Shown: piece after piece, positions 52,427 to 60,640 of the stretch
Position numbering within the stretch: the stretch's first letter is position 1
Layout of the letters: each line of letters opens with the position of its first letter
Source of the DNA: Nitrospira sp. ND1
Lineage (GTDB): Bacteria; Nitrospirota; Nitrospiria; Nitrospirales; Nitrospiraceae
Assembly: GCF_900170025.1 (NCBI RefSeq)
Contig: NZ_FWEX01000006.1
Span: 348,668-412,667, forward strand
DNA length: 64,000 nucleotides
Direction: 5' to 3'
Position numbers and translations under genes: made by a program
Notes under the pieces: generated by a model
Database searches by the model: none
What the model saw: the letters and a program-made list of their open reading frames with translations, nothing else
What the model was told of the DNA's origin: nothing

Positions 52427-53412
52427 CGACGCAGGTGATCTCCGCGCAAACTCGGGGGAGCCGTGGGTGACAAGGCGGTCTCCGGCTTCGGCGCCGGCCC
52501 GGCGTTCTGCGCGAATCGGTTAAAGGGAAAGGTCTGCTTTGCGCCACGCACCAGGATGGAGACGTCTGCCAGCGTAGTTTCCGCCGTGTGAACGACCGGC
52601 AGCAGCTCATGGCTCACCTCCTCCACGGAATCGGAGAGGCGCTTCACACTGGTGAGTGTGGATTGAGCACTGTCCAAGATAGCCGGCAAGCGACTGGTCG
52701 TCCGCTGCATGTCTGCCGTGACACGATCCACCACCGCCAGCGTGCGCTGAACTGAGCCGGTCATGGCGGGAAGCGCAGTCGCCGTTTGCTCGACCGAGGC
52801 GATGGTGCGTTGGACGGATGCCACGACCGCCGGCAAATCCTGCGTCGCCACCGCCACCTGCTCCAGAGCTTTGCCGCCGGCTTTCAACCCGCCCTGCAGA
52901 TCCTGCGTAATGGTTTCGACACGCAGCAACGTCTGCTTCACTGCCATCAGCACCGGTTCAACCTCATTGAGCAGGTCCCCGATATCTCTCGGCTCAACCG
53001 CGCGAATGATCGCGCCATCGGTCAACACGGGGCTGCTGGCGGTACCCGCCCCGATCTCGACTTGGGTCTGGCCGACCACGACACCGCTCTTGGTAATATG
53101 CAGTTCCGAATTGCCCTTCACCATGTCCTGGTAGCGGGCCGACAGTTGCAGCGTCAGATCGACCGTCCCGCGATCGTTGAGATCCACCTGCTTCACCCGC
53201 CCGACCCGAATCCCCGATACGACAACCGGCGCGCCCGGCTCGAGACCGTACGACTTGCTGAGGCTGGCCAGCAAGTGGTACTTCGGCTCGAAGAGATGTT
53301 CCGTCTTCGACATCCAGAAGCCGGCCACCGCCAGGATCAGGACGGGAATCAGCACGAATGTGCCGACAATCTGAGCCAACCGCCCGCTGGATAAGCGATG
53401 TGAATAGTGCAT
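52423..53412 (-). CDS. MlaD/MCE-domain lipid-binding protein
   Basis: This encodes 329 residues. One N-terminal helix (IVGTFVLIPVLILAVAGFWM) is followed by an MCE domain (about 40-125: YHLLASLSKSYGLEPGAPVVVSGIRVGRVKQVDLNDRGTVDLTLQL ... ELHITKSGVVVGQTQVEIGAG). A long helical tail with repeated VQRTxAxVxxxxxx units (about 150-290) probably forms a periplasmic barrel or needle. It hands phospholipid between membranes together with the neighbouring ATPase and permease. Confidence 0.92.
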   Translation of the reverse strand: MHYSHRLSSGRLAQIVGTFVLIPVLILAVAGFWMSKTEHLFEPKYHLLASLSKSYGLEPGAPVVVSGIRVGRVKQVDLNDRGTVDLTLQLSARYQDMVKGNSELHITKSGVVVGQTQVEIGAGTASSPVLTDGAIIRAVEPRDIGDLLNEVEPVLMAVKQTLLRVETITQDLQGGLKAGGKALEQVAVATQDLPAVVASVQRTIASVEQTATALPAMTGSVQRTLAVVDRVTADMQRTTSRLPAILDSAQSTLTSVKRLSDSVEEVSHELLPVVHTAETTLADVSILVRGAKQTFPFNRFAQNAGPAPKPETALSPTAPPSLRGDHLRR

Positions 53413-53457
53413 CCCCCCACCCCTCAGTCTTGCTGGACCGCCTCGGCAGAACGCGGT

Positions 53458-54189
53458 CTATTCCACATACTTTCTGAGCATCTCAGGAACGGTGCGGGCC
53501 ACCGTATCACGGGCCCCATCGGCTTCCACGCGGCCGTCGCGAAGCACGACCAGACGATCCGCCCCCTCGATAAACGGAGAAAAGGCACGTAAGGCTGCGA
53601 CCACGGTCAGCGGATGGTGAGCCCGACGTTCTTCGACGCAGGCCTTGAGCGCCAACACCATCTCGGCATCCAGGCCGGCCACGGGATCGTCCAGGAGCAG
53701 CACCTCGGGGTCCAACATCAAAGCCCGCGCAATGGCCGCTCTACGTACTTCGCCTTGATTGAGCTCGGCAGGAAACCGGTCTCGCATCGGCGCGACGCCC
53801 AGTCGTTCCAGCTGCGCCATCACGGCTTGCTCCCGACTCCGCTCCGGCATCGCTCCATGATGGTACCGGAGCGGCAGAAGCACGTTATGAAAGAGGGTCA
53901 TATTGCTCAACAACCCCGGCTGTTGCAGCACAGTCCCCACTCGAAGCCGCACGGGAGTCTGCTCACTCTCCGAGGTATCGTTCCACTCATGCCCCAGCAG
54001 AACCACCCGACCGGCTTCCGGTCGCACCAACCCCGCTGCCAGCTCGATCACCAGGCTTTTCCCCGAGCGGCTCGGCCCCACCAGCACGACGAACTCGTCC
54101 GCGGCAATCCTCAGATCGACATCGAGAACATGAGGACTGCCCGCCATCGGCGTCCGGACCTGCTCCAGAACGAGGGCTGCCTCATTCAT
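53458..54189 (-). CDS. MlaF-like ABC ATPase with non-standard motifs
   Basis: This encodes 243 residues from the ATG at 54189 (a longer frame runs through mlaE). It is an ABC fold with P-loop LVGPSRSGKSLVIELAAGL, Q loop TVLQQPGLL, signature region ELNQGEVRRAAIARAL and Walker B VLLLDDPVAGLDAE. Compared with usual ATPases, the P-loop has Arg where Gly is normal, LSGGQ is replaced by LNQGE, the catalytic Glu after Walker B is Asp, and no His follows VVAALRAF where the H-loop is expected. It is nonetheless in frame and sits within the mla operon. Activity may be low or differently controlled. Confidence 0.88.
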   Translation of the reverse strand: MNEAALVLEQVRTPMAGSPHVLDVDLRIAADEFVVLVGPSRSGKSLVIELAAGLVRPEAGRVVLLGHEWNDTSESEQTPVRLRVGTVLQQPGLLSNMTLFHNVLLPLRYHHGAMPERSREQAVMAQLERLGVAPMRDRFPAELNQGEVRRAAIARALMLDPEVLLLDDPVAGLDAEMVLALKACVEERRAHHPLTVVAALRAFSPFIEGADRLVVLRDGRVEADGARDTVARTVPEMLRKYVE

Positions 54190-54965
54190 AGGTACAACGG
54201 CACCGTGACGACGACATCGATCAGCAGACAGAGGACAAATGAATTGATCATCGCCCGGGTCGTTTGCTGCGGCACTTCGGTAAAGGAGGACCGGACAGCC
54301 AGGCCATGGTAACAACAGATGGCCGCCACGGCCGACCCGAATGACAATCCTTTGATGGCCGTCATCAGGACATCCGTCGTCGACAACGCCTTCGTGATGC
54401 TCTCGACGAACGCATAAAACGGAATGGTCAGTTGCGCGTCGGCGATGAGATAGCCCCCCAACACCGCCACCACATCGAAATACAGCGTCAAACAGAGCAT
54501 CGAGAGGACCATGCCGACCATACGAGGCATAATGACAAATCGGCTGATGGAAATCCCCATGAGCCGAAGCGCCACCACCTCGCGTGTCACGGACATGTTG
54601 CCCAACTCCGTCGCGATGGCCGTTCCTGACCGCCCGACCACAATGAACGCCGTAATCAACGGGCCCAGTTCGCGAATGACGGTCACGACGATGATGCTCC
54701 CCACCAGGCCACCGGCCCCGAGCCTCGGAAGCTGTGTCCCGGCCTGCGTGACGATGATGATGCCGAGCAGGAGCGCGATAACGGTCGTCACGGGCAACGC
54801 ATCGACCCCCGTGAACAGAATCTGCCTGACGAGTACCCGCCGCGTCTCCCCACGGCCTTGGCGTGTGGGGAGCACGAGGTCCAGCACGGCTTGCGTAAAG
54901 AGTGCCGCCAGCGCCGCCAGATACGTATACCCCGCGATGGCCTTACGCCCCACCCACTCGATCAT
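54186..54965 (-). CDS. MlaE-type ABC permease
   Basis: This encodes 259 residues, the normal MlaE length, from the ATG at 54965; the upstream in-frame extension is unrelated. Five or six helices and the family core are visible: FTGVDALPVTTVIALLLGIIIVTQAGTQLPRLGAGGLVGSIIVVTVIRELGPLITAFIVVGRSGTAIATELGNMSVTREVVALRLMGIS, then VIMPRMVGMVLSMLCLTLYFDVVAVLGGY. It is the inner-membrane lipid channel. It overlaps the ATPase gene by 4 bp and heads the operon. Confidence 0.93.
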   Translation of the reverse strand: MIEWVGRKAIAGYTYLAALAALFTQAVLDLVLPTRQGRGETRRVLVRQILFTGVDALPVTTVIALLLGIIIVTQAGTQLPRLGAGGLVGSIIVVTVIRELGPLITAFIVVGRSGTAIATELGNMSVTREVVALRLMGISISRFVIMPRMVGMVLSMLCLTLYFDVVAVLGGYLIADAQLTIPFYAFVESITKALSTTDVLMTAIKGLSFGSAVAAICCYHGLAVRSSFTEVPQQTTRAMINSFVLCLLIDVVVTVPLYL

Positions 54966-55186
54966 GCGTTGTGAGCCGCCTTTTTCATGGAGCAACACCG
55001 TCGGGCCGAGGCGATATTCATGTGGGATCCCGCGAAATTGTAGGGGAAGGATCGGAAACAAAGCAATGAGTCGCCCTGCCGGCGACGTCTCGAAACGGCG
55101 CGAGTGAGAGGAACGGCCATGTGGGCTGGTCAGCGTGGACAAATAACGGCGGAGCAACAGCAGGAAGGAAGAACGTTGTACGAGGC

Positions 55187-55519
55187 CTATGACAACGGCC
55201 TGGCCTTGATGACGAACTGCTGGATGCGCTGGAGTTGGGCAGGGCGCATCGCCAGAAACTCCACACCGAACTCCCCGCCTCGCGCCCATCGAACCACGGC
55301 TTCATCCACTCGGACCGGCCATTCATGCCCATCCGACAGAAATAAAGCCACCTTCATATGAAGTCCCGGTGACATCCTGTTATCCGACTTGGCCATACAG
55401 CCGGTCGAAGAGACATCCAACACCTCCGCCTCCCCATCCACCTCATCCTCCCCGGTAAATTCCAATCGGCAATCGGCTGCGACCCGACGAGATTTTCGCG
55501 GCGTTTTCGTCTGTTCCAC
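55187..55519 (-). CDS. PilZ-domain protein (c-di-GMP receptor type)
   Basis: This encodes 110 residues from GTG at 55519, 3 nt after AGAAAGGAG; a frame to 55654 runs into the next gene's end. The PilZ motifs are RKSRRVAADCRLEF (Arg-x-x-x-Arg region) and LDVSSTGCMAKSD (DxSxxG), followed by VRVDEAVVRWARGGEFGVEFLAM. It binds c-di-GMP in all likelihood. One of three PilZ genes within 2.5 kb on this strand. Confidence 0.85.
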   Translation of the reverse strand: MEQTKTPRKSRRVAADCRLEFTGEDEVDGEAEVLDVSSTGCMAKSDNRMSPGLHMKVALFLSDGHEWPVRVDEAVVRWARGGEFGVEFLAMRPAQLQRIQQFVIKARPLS

Positions 55520-55574
55520 ACAAACTCCTTTCTCAGCACACCACCCCCCAGCCTCATCGGCCCCGATACCGGCC

Positions 55575-55949
55575 CTATTCGGGACCGGTGGATGCGAGAA
55601 ACTGGCGGATCCGATTGAATTCGGTTGTCCCCATGGAGACAAATTCCACACCAAAATGTAGATCCCGACCCCATCGCACCAGGGCCAGATCTATGGTGGT
55701 CGGGCACAGTTCCCCCGGAAGGAGGATGATCAACGACATCGCATCTCCCACAGTCACACCCGCGTCGCTGCTGATTTTGCAACCACCGGCGGACAGGTTG
55801 ATGACGACGCCTTCACCTTCCGCATCACCGTTAAAACTGATGGTCGGAGCAAAGGGTGCGAACGAGAGCAGGCATGCCGGGGGCACAACACACCGCTGGT
55901 GTTGCCGGAGTTCAATGCGCGCAGAAGAGAGGTTGTTGGATTGATCCAT
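55575..55949 (-). CDS. PilZ-domain protein (c-di-GMP receptor type)
   Basis: This encodes 124 residues if started at ATG 55949; an in-frame GTG at 55976 adds nine, and neither has a good ribosome site. Motifs RIELRQHQRCVVPPA (RxxxR) and VVINLSAGGCKISSD (NxSxxG), then TTIDLALVRWGRDLHFGVEFVSM. It lies 55 bp upstream of the previous PilZ gene, so the two are probably co-transcribed; they share the C-terminal pattern VRW-x(5)-FGVEF. Confidence 0.85.
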   Translation of the reverse strand: MDQSNNLSSARIELRQHQRCVVPPACLLSFAPFAPTISFNGDAEGEGVVINLSAGGCKISSDAGVTVGDAMSLIILLPGELCPTTIDLALVRWGRDLHFGVEFVSMGTTEFNRIRQFLASTGPE

Positions 55950-56093
55950 GGCGGAGCGGATGGTGCGATCGTGCACGATATTCAGCCAGGATCAGTATAT
56001 CGCAAGGAGCGGGAGACGCCGAATACTTCTCATCATTTTGCGGAGCCCAAGTCGAATACACACGACCGCGCTACCACGTCGATGGAACGCCAC

Positions 56094-57032
56094 TTAGCGT
56101 CGATAGATCGGCGGCTCACCGGGAGGACGGCTTTTGAAGCGGCGATGCTGCCAGAAATATTGCTCCGGAACTCGACGGACCGCACCTTCGATCAGCCGAT
56201 TGATACGTGTGGCATCCTCCACCATTTCACCGGACGGAAAGTGCTCGAGCGCCGGCCCCACTTCAATGTCATAACCGGATCCGTCCGCTCTTCGATAATA
56301 AAAGCAGGGGACCACCGCGGCACCGCTGACCTTCGCCAACCGCGACGTGGCCGTCAGGGATGCGGCCTGTACACCGAAAAACGGGGCAAAGACGCTGCGC
56401 TTGGAGCCTGCATCGATATCGGGGGCATACCACACCACCTGGTTCCTGGCTAAGGCTCGCAGGATCCCCCGCATATCCCGGTGCTGAATCAACTCGGAAT
56501 AGTACCGGCTCCGGCATCGATTCGCGACGGTTTCGGCGACCACATCGTTCTGTGGCCGGTAGACGATCGCCACCGGCTGCTCCAGCGCCATAAACCGACC
56601 GGCCAGTTCCGCCGCATGCAAATGGGCGCCGCAGAGCAACACGCCTCGTCCCTGACGGAGTGCCTCGCGGATATGCTCCAATCCCTTGATGGTGCACTCG
56701 CAATAGGTGCGAGGATCCTTCGCCCACCAGGCCATCGCGATCTCCAGCACCCCCATTCCCATGGACTCGAAGCAATGGAGCGCGACCTGGTTACGCTCAA
56801 CCGGTTCCTGTCGGGGAAAACACACGGCCAAGTTCACCCGGACGATATCGCGCCGCTTGGTCAATAAACCATGCAGCAGACGCCCGCATTGCCGTCCGAA
56901 TGCAAGTTGCCAGCGGTAGGGAAACAGGGCCAGCAGGCGAAACAATCCGAGACCGACCCATGTCGGCCAATACAGCGGATGGTAGGAACTATGCGGGCGC
57001 TGCCGCTTCTTTCGTGTGTTCGTACTGGACAT
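56094..57032 (-). CDS. LpxL/HtrB-family lipid A acyltransferase
   Basis: This encodes 312 residues from the ATG at 57032; a frame to 57308 adds 92 improbable residues. An N-terminal membrane-associated helix (YWPTWVGLGLFRLLALFPYRW) precedes the catalytic HX4E motif in GVLLCGAHLHAAELAGRF. PVAIVYRPQND, VVWYAPDIDAGSKRSVFAPFFGVQAASLTATSRLAKVSGAAVVPCFYYR and EQYFWQHRRFKSRP are family landmarks. It adds a secondary acyl chain to lipid A or a related glycolipid at the inner membrane. Confidence 0.92.
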   Translation of the reverse strand: MSSTNTRKKRQRPHSSYHPLYWPTWVGLGLFRLLALFPYRWQLAFGRQCGRLLHGLLTKRRDIVRVNLAVCFPRQEPVERNQVALHCFESMGMGVLEIAMAWWAKDPRTYCECTIKGLEHIREALRQGRGVLLCGAHLHAAELAGRFMALEQPVAIVYRPQNDVVAETVANRCRSRYYSELIQHRDMRGILRALARNQVVWYAPDIDAGSKRSVFAPFFGVQAASLTATSRLAKVSGAAVVPCFYYRRADGSGYDIEVGPALEHFPSGEMVEDATRINRLIEGAVRRVPEQYFWQHRRFKSRPPGEPPIYRR

Positions 57033-57234
57033 GGCCGAATGGGGAAGCCATTGTAGGGAAACGGAGCGGCGAGCGCAATCTCGAAGCGATGCGGGGAATC
57101 GCCACAACGGGAGCTGGCGAGGAGCAAGCGGTTGGGACTGACGCACCAGGGCCGCAATGCCGGCCCGATAGAGGCTATGCGCAGTTCTGTGCGCCTTCGC
57201 GCTACTGCGCCGGACAGATCCCCGTAACGTGCGG

Positions 57235-57615
57235 TTATGCCCCCGGCTTCGTCGCGATGGTAATGAACTTTCGCAAGCGCATCTCGGCCACTGGTGACAG
57301 ATCGACAAACTCTAATCCGTACACCTGCTCTTTCTCCCAGCGCACCGTCGCTTCCTCCACCGTCATCGGCGACACCTGATTGGGCAAAGCAAGCGTCACC
57401 GAGACCCTGTCGCCGCGCTGAATACCGGACTCACTCATCACTTTGGCCCCTCGCATCGACACATCGAACACGACCCCGATGCCGTCCCCCCCGCGCCCAA
57501 GCCATTTAGCCAAGCCAAGGCGGGAAAAGGAACAGACGAACGGTGCCGAGACGCGCAAACGAGGATGCTGCCGCAAATCGACGGAGAACTGTCCCTGTCC
57601 CGTAGTGCCATCCAT
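57235..57615 (-). CDS. PilZ-domain protein (c-di-GMP receptor type)
   Basis: This encodes 126 residues from the ATG at 57615, preceded by GGGAGGGTACGT. Motifs FSVDLRQHPRLRVSAPFVCSF (RxxxR) and GVVFDVSMRGAKVMSESG (DxSxxG), then TVEEATVRWEKEQVYGLEFVDL. Same layout as the two genes at 55187 and 55575, with the acyltransferase between. Confidence 0.88.
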   Translation of the reverse strand: MDGTTGQGQFSVDLRQHPRLRVSAPFVCSFSRLGLAKWLGRGGDGIGVVFDVSMRGAKVMSESGIQRGDRVSVTLALPNQVSPMTVEEATVRWEKEQVYGLEFVDLSPVAEMRLRKFITIATKPGA

Positions 57616-57787
57616 ACGTACCCTCCCGTATGTAATATGGCCACTGTATCGCACCTGCGCCGGTTCGAAAAATAAATTAAGAAAACCAACCGGACGCAAC
57701 GGAACAAAAAGAGACGGTGCCGGAAGTGACCTGACCGATCGCCACCTTCCCGACACCTCTCCTCCACCCGCCCCAAGCCGGAGGCGA

Positions 57788-58144
57788 CTACCGGTGCTGG
57801 CCGCGTTGCCGAATCATTTCGGAGCAGGTTTGCGAGAGTTCCGCGGCATGCGCCTTCAAGCACTGAGCGATTCGCCCTTCTCCCGCTTTGACGCCCGGGC
57901 AGAGTTGTTTCACATCCTCGGCGCAGGCCTTTCGCATGCGATGGCCCCCAAAGCCTTTTTCCTTAGCCCCTGCTCCAGGACTGCCGGAAGACTCGGGCGG
58001 AACAGCGGATTGGTCCTGGCCAGCTGCCGTTGCTGGATCGGATGCCGACCAGGCGGGTTCATAGAAGCCAAACAGCTCGACCGCCAGTCCGCTCAAGACC
58101 ACAATCCCCATCGCCTTTCTTAGAACCCCACAATCAACCCGCAT
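57788..58144 (-). CDS. Exported Cys-rich repeat protein
   Basis: This encodes 118 residues from the ATG at 58144, 2 nt after AAAGGGGGGAG. A signal peptide (MRVDCGVLRKAMGIVVLSGLAVELFGFYEPAWSA) is followed by a Gly/Ser/Pro/Ala-rich linker. One Cys-rich repeat ends the protein: ACAEDVKQLCPGVKAGEGRIAQCLKAHAAELSQTC. The spacing matches GLG1-type repeats and the protein at 30268. Periplasmic role unknown. Confidence 0.82.
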   Translation of the reverse strand: MRVDCGVLRKAMGIVVLSGLAVELFGFYEPAWSASDPATAAGQDQSAVPPESSGSPGAGAKEKGFGGHRMRKACAEDVKQLCPGVKAGEGRIAQCLKAHAAELSQTCSEMIRQRGQHR

Positions 58145-58385
58145 ACTCCCCCCTTTCGAAAATAAATGATCGCACTCGGGCCGCTCTCCTTCCGCACCCA
58201 CGATGACTGCGTGCGGAGCCTGTTACCGACACAGTGACTCAACGCCTCCGCAGGAAAACGGTTGACGGTCCCCCTCGTCCACCGCTACCCCAGGCAGGAA
58301 CGGCCGCAACACATCTGCGACGCATCGACCCTACGGCGCCCACCAGACACTTGCGAAAACCCGCACGCTTGACTATTGTAGCGGG

Positions 58386-59255
58386 ATGCAACAAATCGCC
58401 CCGAGTTCGGTTCCAACCGACATTGTCCATCGTGTTCACCATAAGTTCTGGACCTATCTCCTATTCTGGTCAGTCGTCGCAGGTTCAATGATCGCGGTGC
58501 CTGGCTATGGACTGGTCTACGGCTACTCCTGGCTGGATTGGACGATGTTCGCCATCCTCTATGTGGTGACTGGACTGGGGATCACTGTGGGCTACCACCG
58601 GTTGCTGACCCATCGCAGTTTCGAATGTCCCGACTGGGTGAAGGGCTGTCTATTGGTGGCGGGGGGTTGGGCGCTCCAGAACTCCGGCGCGAAATGGACA
58701 GCCGATCATTTGCGACACCATGCGCACTGCGACGATCCGGCCGATCCCTATAACGCCAAACGGGGGTTCTGGTACAGCCACTGCGGCTGGCTGCTCGATC
58801 CGGTGCCATGCAACGATGAACGATTCGGCTCCCGCGTCATGCAGGACCGGGTCGCGATGTGGCAACACCGCTACTATGCGGCGATCGTCCTCGTCGGCCT
58901 GGCTCTCCCCTTTGTCGTAGGCTTCCTGCATAACGGCTGGAAGGGCGGAATCGGTGGCTTCATGCTGGCCGGCGTCGGACGCACCTTTGCCGTACTGAAC
59001 TCCACCTTCTGCATCAACTCAGTCTGCCACCTGTGGGGCGAGCAGCCCTACGGTACAGCCGATTCCAGTCGCAACTCCTGGTTTGTCTCACTGCTGACCT
59101 TCGGCGAGGGGTACCACAACTATCACCACACCTATCCGAGCGACTATCGCAACGGGCCGCTGTGGTACAACTTTGACCCGTCAAAGTGGTTGATCTACAC
59201 CTTATGGAAGTTAGGACTCGCCTCCTCGCTCCGGACGGCCTCTTCCGGTCACTAA
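58386..59255 (+). CDS. Membrane fatty-acid desaturase (delta-9 type)
   Basis: This encodes 289 residues. Three histidine boxes for the di-iron centre are present: GYHRLLTHRSFE, DHLRHHAHCDDPADPYNAKRGFWYSHCGW and GEGYHNYHHTYPSDYRNG. Four or more hydrophobic helices surround them. It inserts a double bond into acyl-CoA or acyl lipids using oxygen, implying aerobic membrane adjustment. The ATG follows ATTGTAGCGGG, with no clear ribosome site, so the start is a little uncertain. Confidence 0.94.
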   Translation: MQQIAPSSVPTDIVHRVHHKFWTYLLFWSVVAGSMIAVPGYGLVYGYSWLDWTMFAILYVVTGLGITVGYHRLLTHRSFECPDWVKGCLLVAGGWALQNSGAKWTADHLRHHAHCDDPADPYNAKRGFWYSHCGWLLDPVPCNDERFGSRVMQDRVAMWQHRYYAAIVLVGLALPFVVGFLHNGWKGGIGGFMLAGVGRTFAVLNSTFCINSVCHLWGEQPYGTADSSRNSWFVSLLTFGEGYHNYHHTYPSDYRNGPLWYNFDPSKWLIYTLWKLGLASSLRTASSGH

Positions 59256-59620
59256 ACCGCACCCATTGTGTGCCACGACAAGGAACGACGGGATCACCAC
59301 CACAGAGATCAGGCCGGAGGCGCGTGGGCCCTCTCCGTGCAGCGATCGACCGCATCCGACCGATACAAACTATTTTTTCCCTGTCCATGAATCGTGTAGC
59401 AATCCCCCTATTCATCTGTTAGGATGCAGTGTGATCTCATGACGGGCCGCATGAGAATCATGGTTCCGGATGGCTCATCACCGATGTTGTTTGTTACCGA
59501 GAAGTTGATCGGAAGTCAGACCCAAGTCGCCTCAATCATCGCGTCTTCGGCCCGCTCATTCCCCTCATATGTCTGTTCTCGTGTCGCCGACAATGTCACT
59601 ATTCAAAAGGAGAGACCCCT
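59256..59620. other. Long intergenic leader of the RRM gene
   Basis: 365 bp with no convincing gene; the small plus-strand frame at 59424-59678 overlaps the RRM start and lacks a ribosome site. The stretch is less GC rich near 59380-59600 and probably contains the promoter and an extended 5' leader of the RNA-binding protein. I see no definite -35/-10 pair or named riboswitch. Confidence 0.4.
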
Positions 59621-59944
59621 ATGGGTACTAAATTGTATGTCGGCGGACTGCCGTATGCTGCAACTGAATCGCAACTGAGCAACTTGTTTTCCACTCACGG
59701 CACCGTTGAATCGGCGCGCGTGATCACGGACAAGTTCACCGGACAATCGCGCGGCTTCGGCTTCGTGGAAATGTCCACGGCAGAAGAAGCGAAGGCAGCC
59801 ATCACGGCGTTGAACGGCTCGGACATGGATGGCCGGCAGCTCACCGTCAATGAAGCGAAGCCGCAAGAAGCTCGCTCCGGTGGCGGCGGCGGGGGTGGAC
59901 GGTTCGGCGGCGGTGAAAACCGTGGCGGACGCAGCCGCTTCTAA
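59621..59944 (+). CDS. Glycine-rich RRM RNA-binding protein
   Basis: This encodes 107 residues after AAAAGGAGAGACCCCT. One RNA-recognition motif: RNP2 KLYVGGLPY, RNP1 RGFGFVEM, in residues 3-80. A Gly/Arg tail follows (RSGGGGGGGRFGGGENRGGRSRF). Bacterial members of this type are often cold-induced single-strand RNA binders. It is followed by a strong terminator, so it forms its own transcript. Confidence 0.95.
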   Translation: MGTKLYVGGLPYAATESQLSNLFSTHGTVESARVITDKFTGQSRGFGFVEMSTAEEAKAAITALNGSDMDGRQLTVNEAKPQEARSGGGGGGGRFGGGENRGGRSRF

Positions 59945-59970
59945 GAAGTGACGAGATTCGTCTCGTCTCC

Positions 59971-60006
59971 GAAGGGGCGCTTCAACTGAAGCGCCCCTTC
60001 TTTTTT
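59971..60006 (+). terminator. Rho-independent terminator after the RRM gene
   Basis: GAAGGGGCGCTTCA and TGAAGCGCCCCTTC are perfect 14-base inverted repeats separated by two bases, followed by TTTTTT. It lies 26 bp after the stop and also faces the convergent arfB gene. Confidence 0.93.
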
Positions 60007-60024
60007 GCCCTGCGTCTGGTGAGA

Positions 60025-60441
60025 CTACTGCTCGTCCGGCTTTCCCCGCAACGATTTCAGACGCGCCCGCTTGGTCTTGCTGTCCAGCCTTCTTTGGGTC
60101 GATCCCTTCGTCGGCTTTGTCGGACGACGCGGCAGACGCAGCACCGCCACTGACTGAATCAATTCCTGCAGACGATCCAACGCCAACGCACGGTTGCGCT
60201 CCTGGCTCCGTGAGTCCTGCGCCTTAATAATAATGGTGCCGTCACGCGAGATTCTATGGTCCCGCAAGGCCAGCAGTCGCTCTTTGTAGAACGGCGGAAG
60301 GGAAGACGCGAGAATATTGAATCGAAGATGGATCGCGGAGGAAACCTTATTGACATGCTGCCCGCCTGCGCCTTGCGCCCGCACAGCGGTCAATTCGATC
60401 TCCTCGTCCGGAATGGTCACATGCGTTGAAATAGACAACAT
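60025..60441 (-). CDS. arfB: ArfB-like peptidyl-tRNA hydrolase (ribosome rescue)
   Basis: This encodes 138 residues from the ATG at 60441; the extension to 60540 is not family-like. The catalytic GGQ is in [23 protein letters not shown], and [25 protein letters not shown] is typical. The basic C-terminal tail ([28 protein letters not shown]) is the part that enters the empty mRNA channel in ArfB. It frees stalled ribosomes lacking a stop codon. Confidence 0.93.
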   Translation of the reverse strand: MLSISTHVTIPDEEIELTAVRAQGAGGQHVNKVSSAIHLRFNILASSLPPFYKERLLALRDHRISRDGTIIIKAQDSRSQERNRALALDRLQELIQSVAVLRLPRRPTKPTKGSTQRRLDSKTKRARLKSLRGKPDEQ

Positions 60442-60640
60442 AGCGGTGAGGTCCTGCGCCCGACAGTGAAGAGAACGTACTTGGGAGACAGGGCGGGAGT
60501 CAATCACGTGAGCACACCACACCTTGTTCGCAGGCGGCAATTCACCGATGAGACGCCCCTATCTGCCGGATGGAACTGTATCCGTGAACAGGGTATGATA
60601 CTAAGGTCTTTTCCCTTGAAACCCCTGACACAAGAGTGCG

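Noticed and set aside
59424-59678. 84-codon frame before the RRM gene
   Set aside because: Overlaps the RRM start in another phase and lacks a ribosome site.
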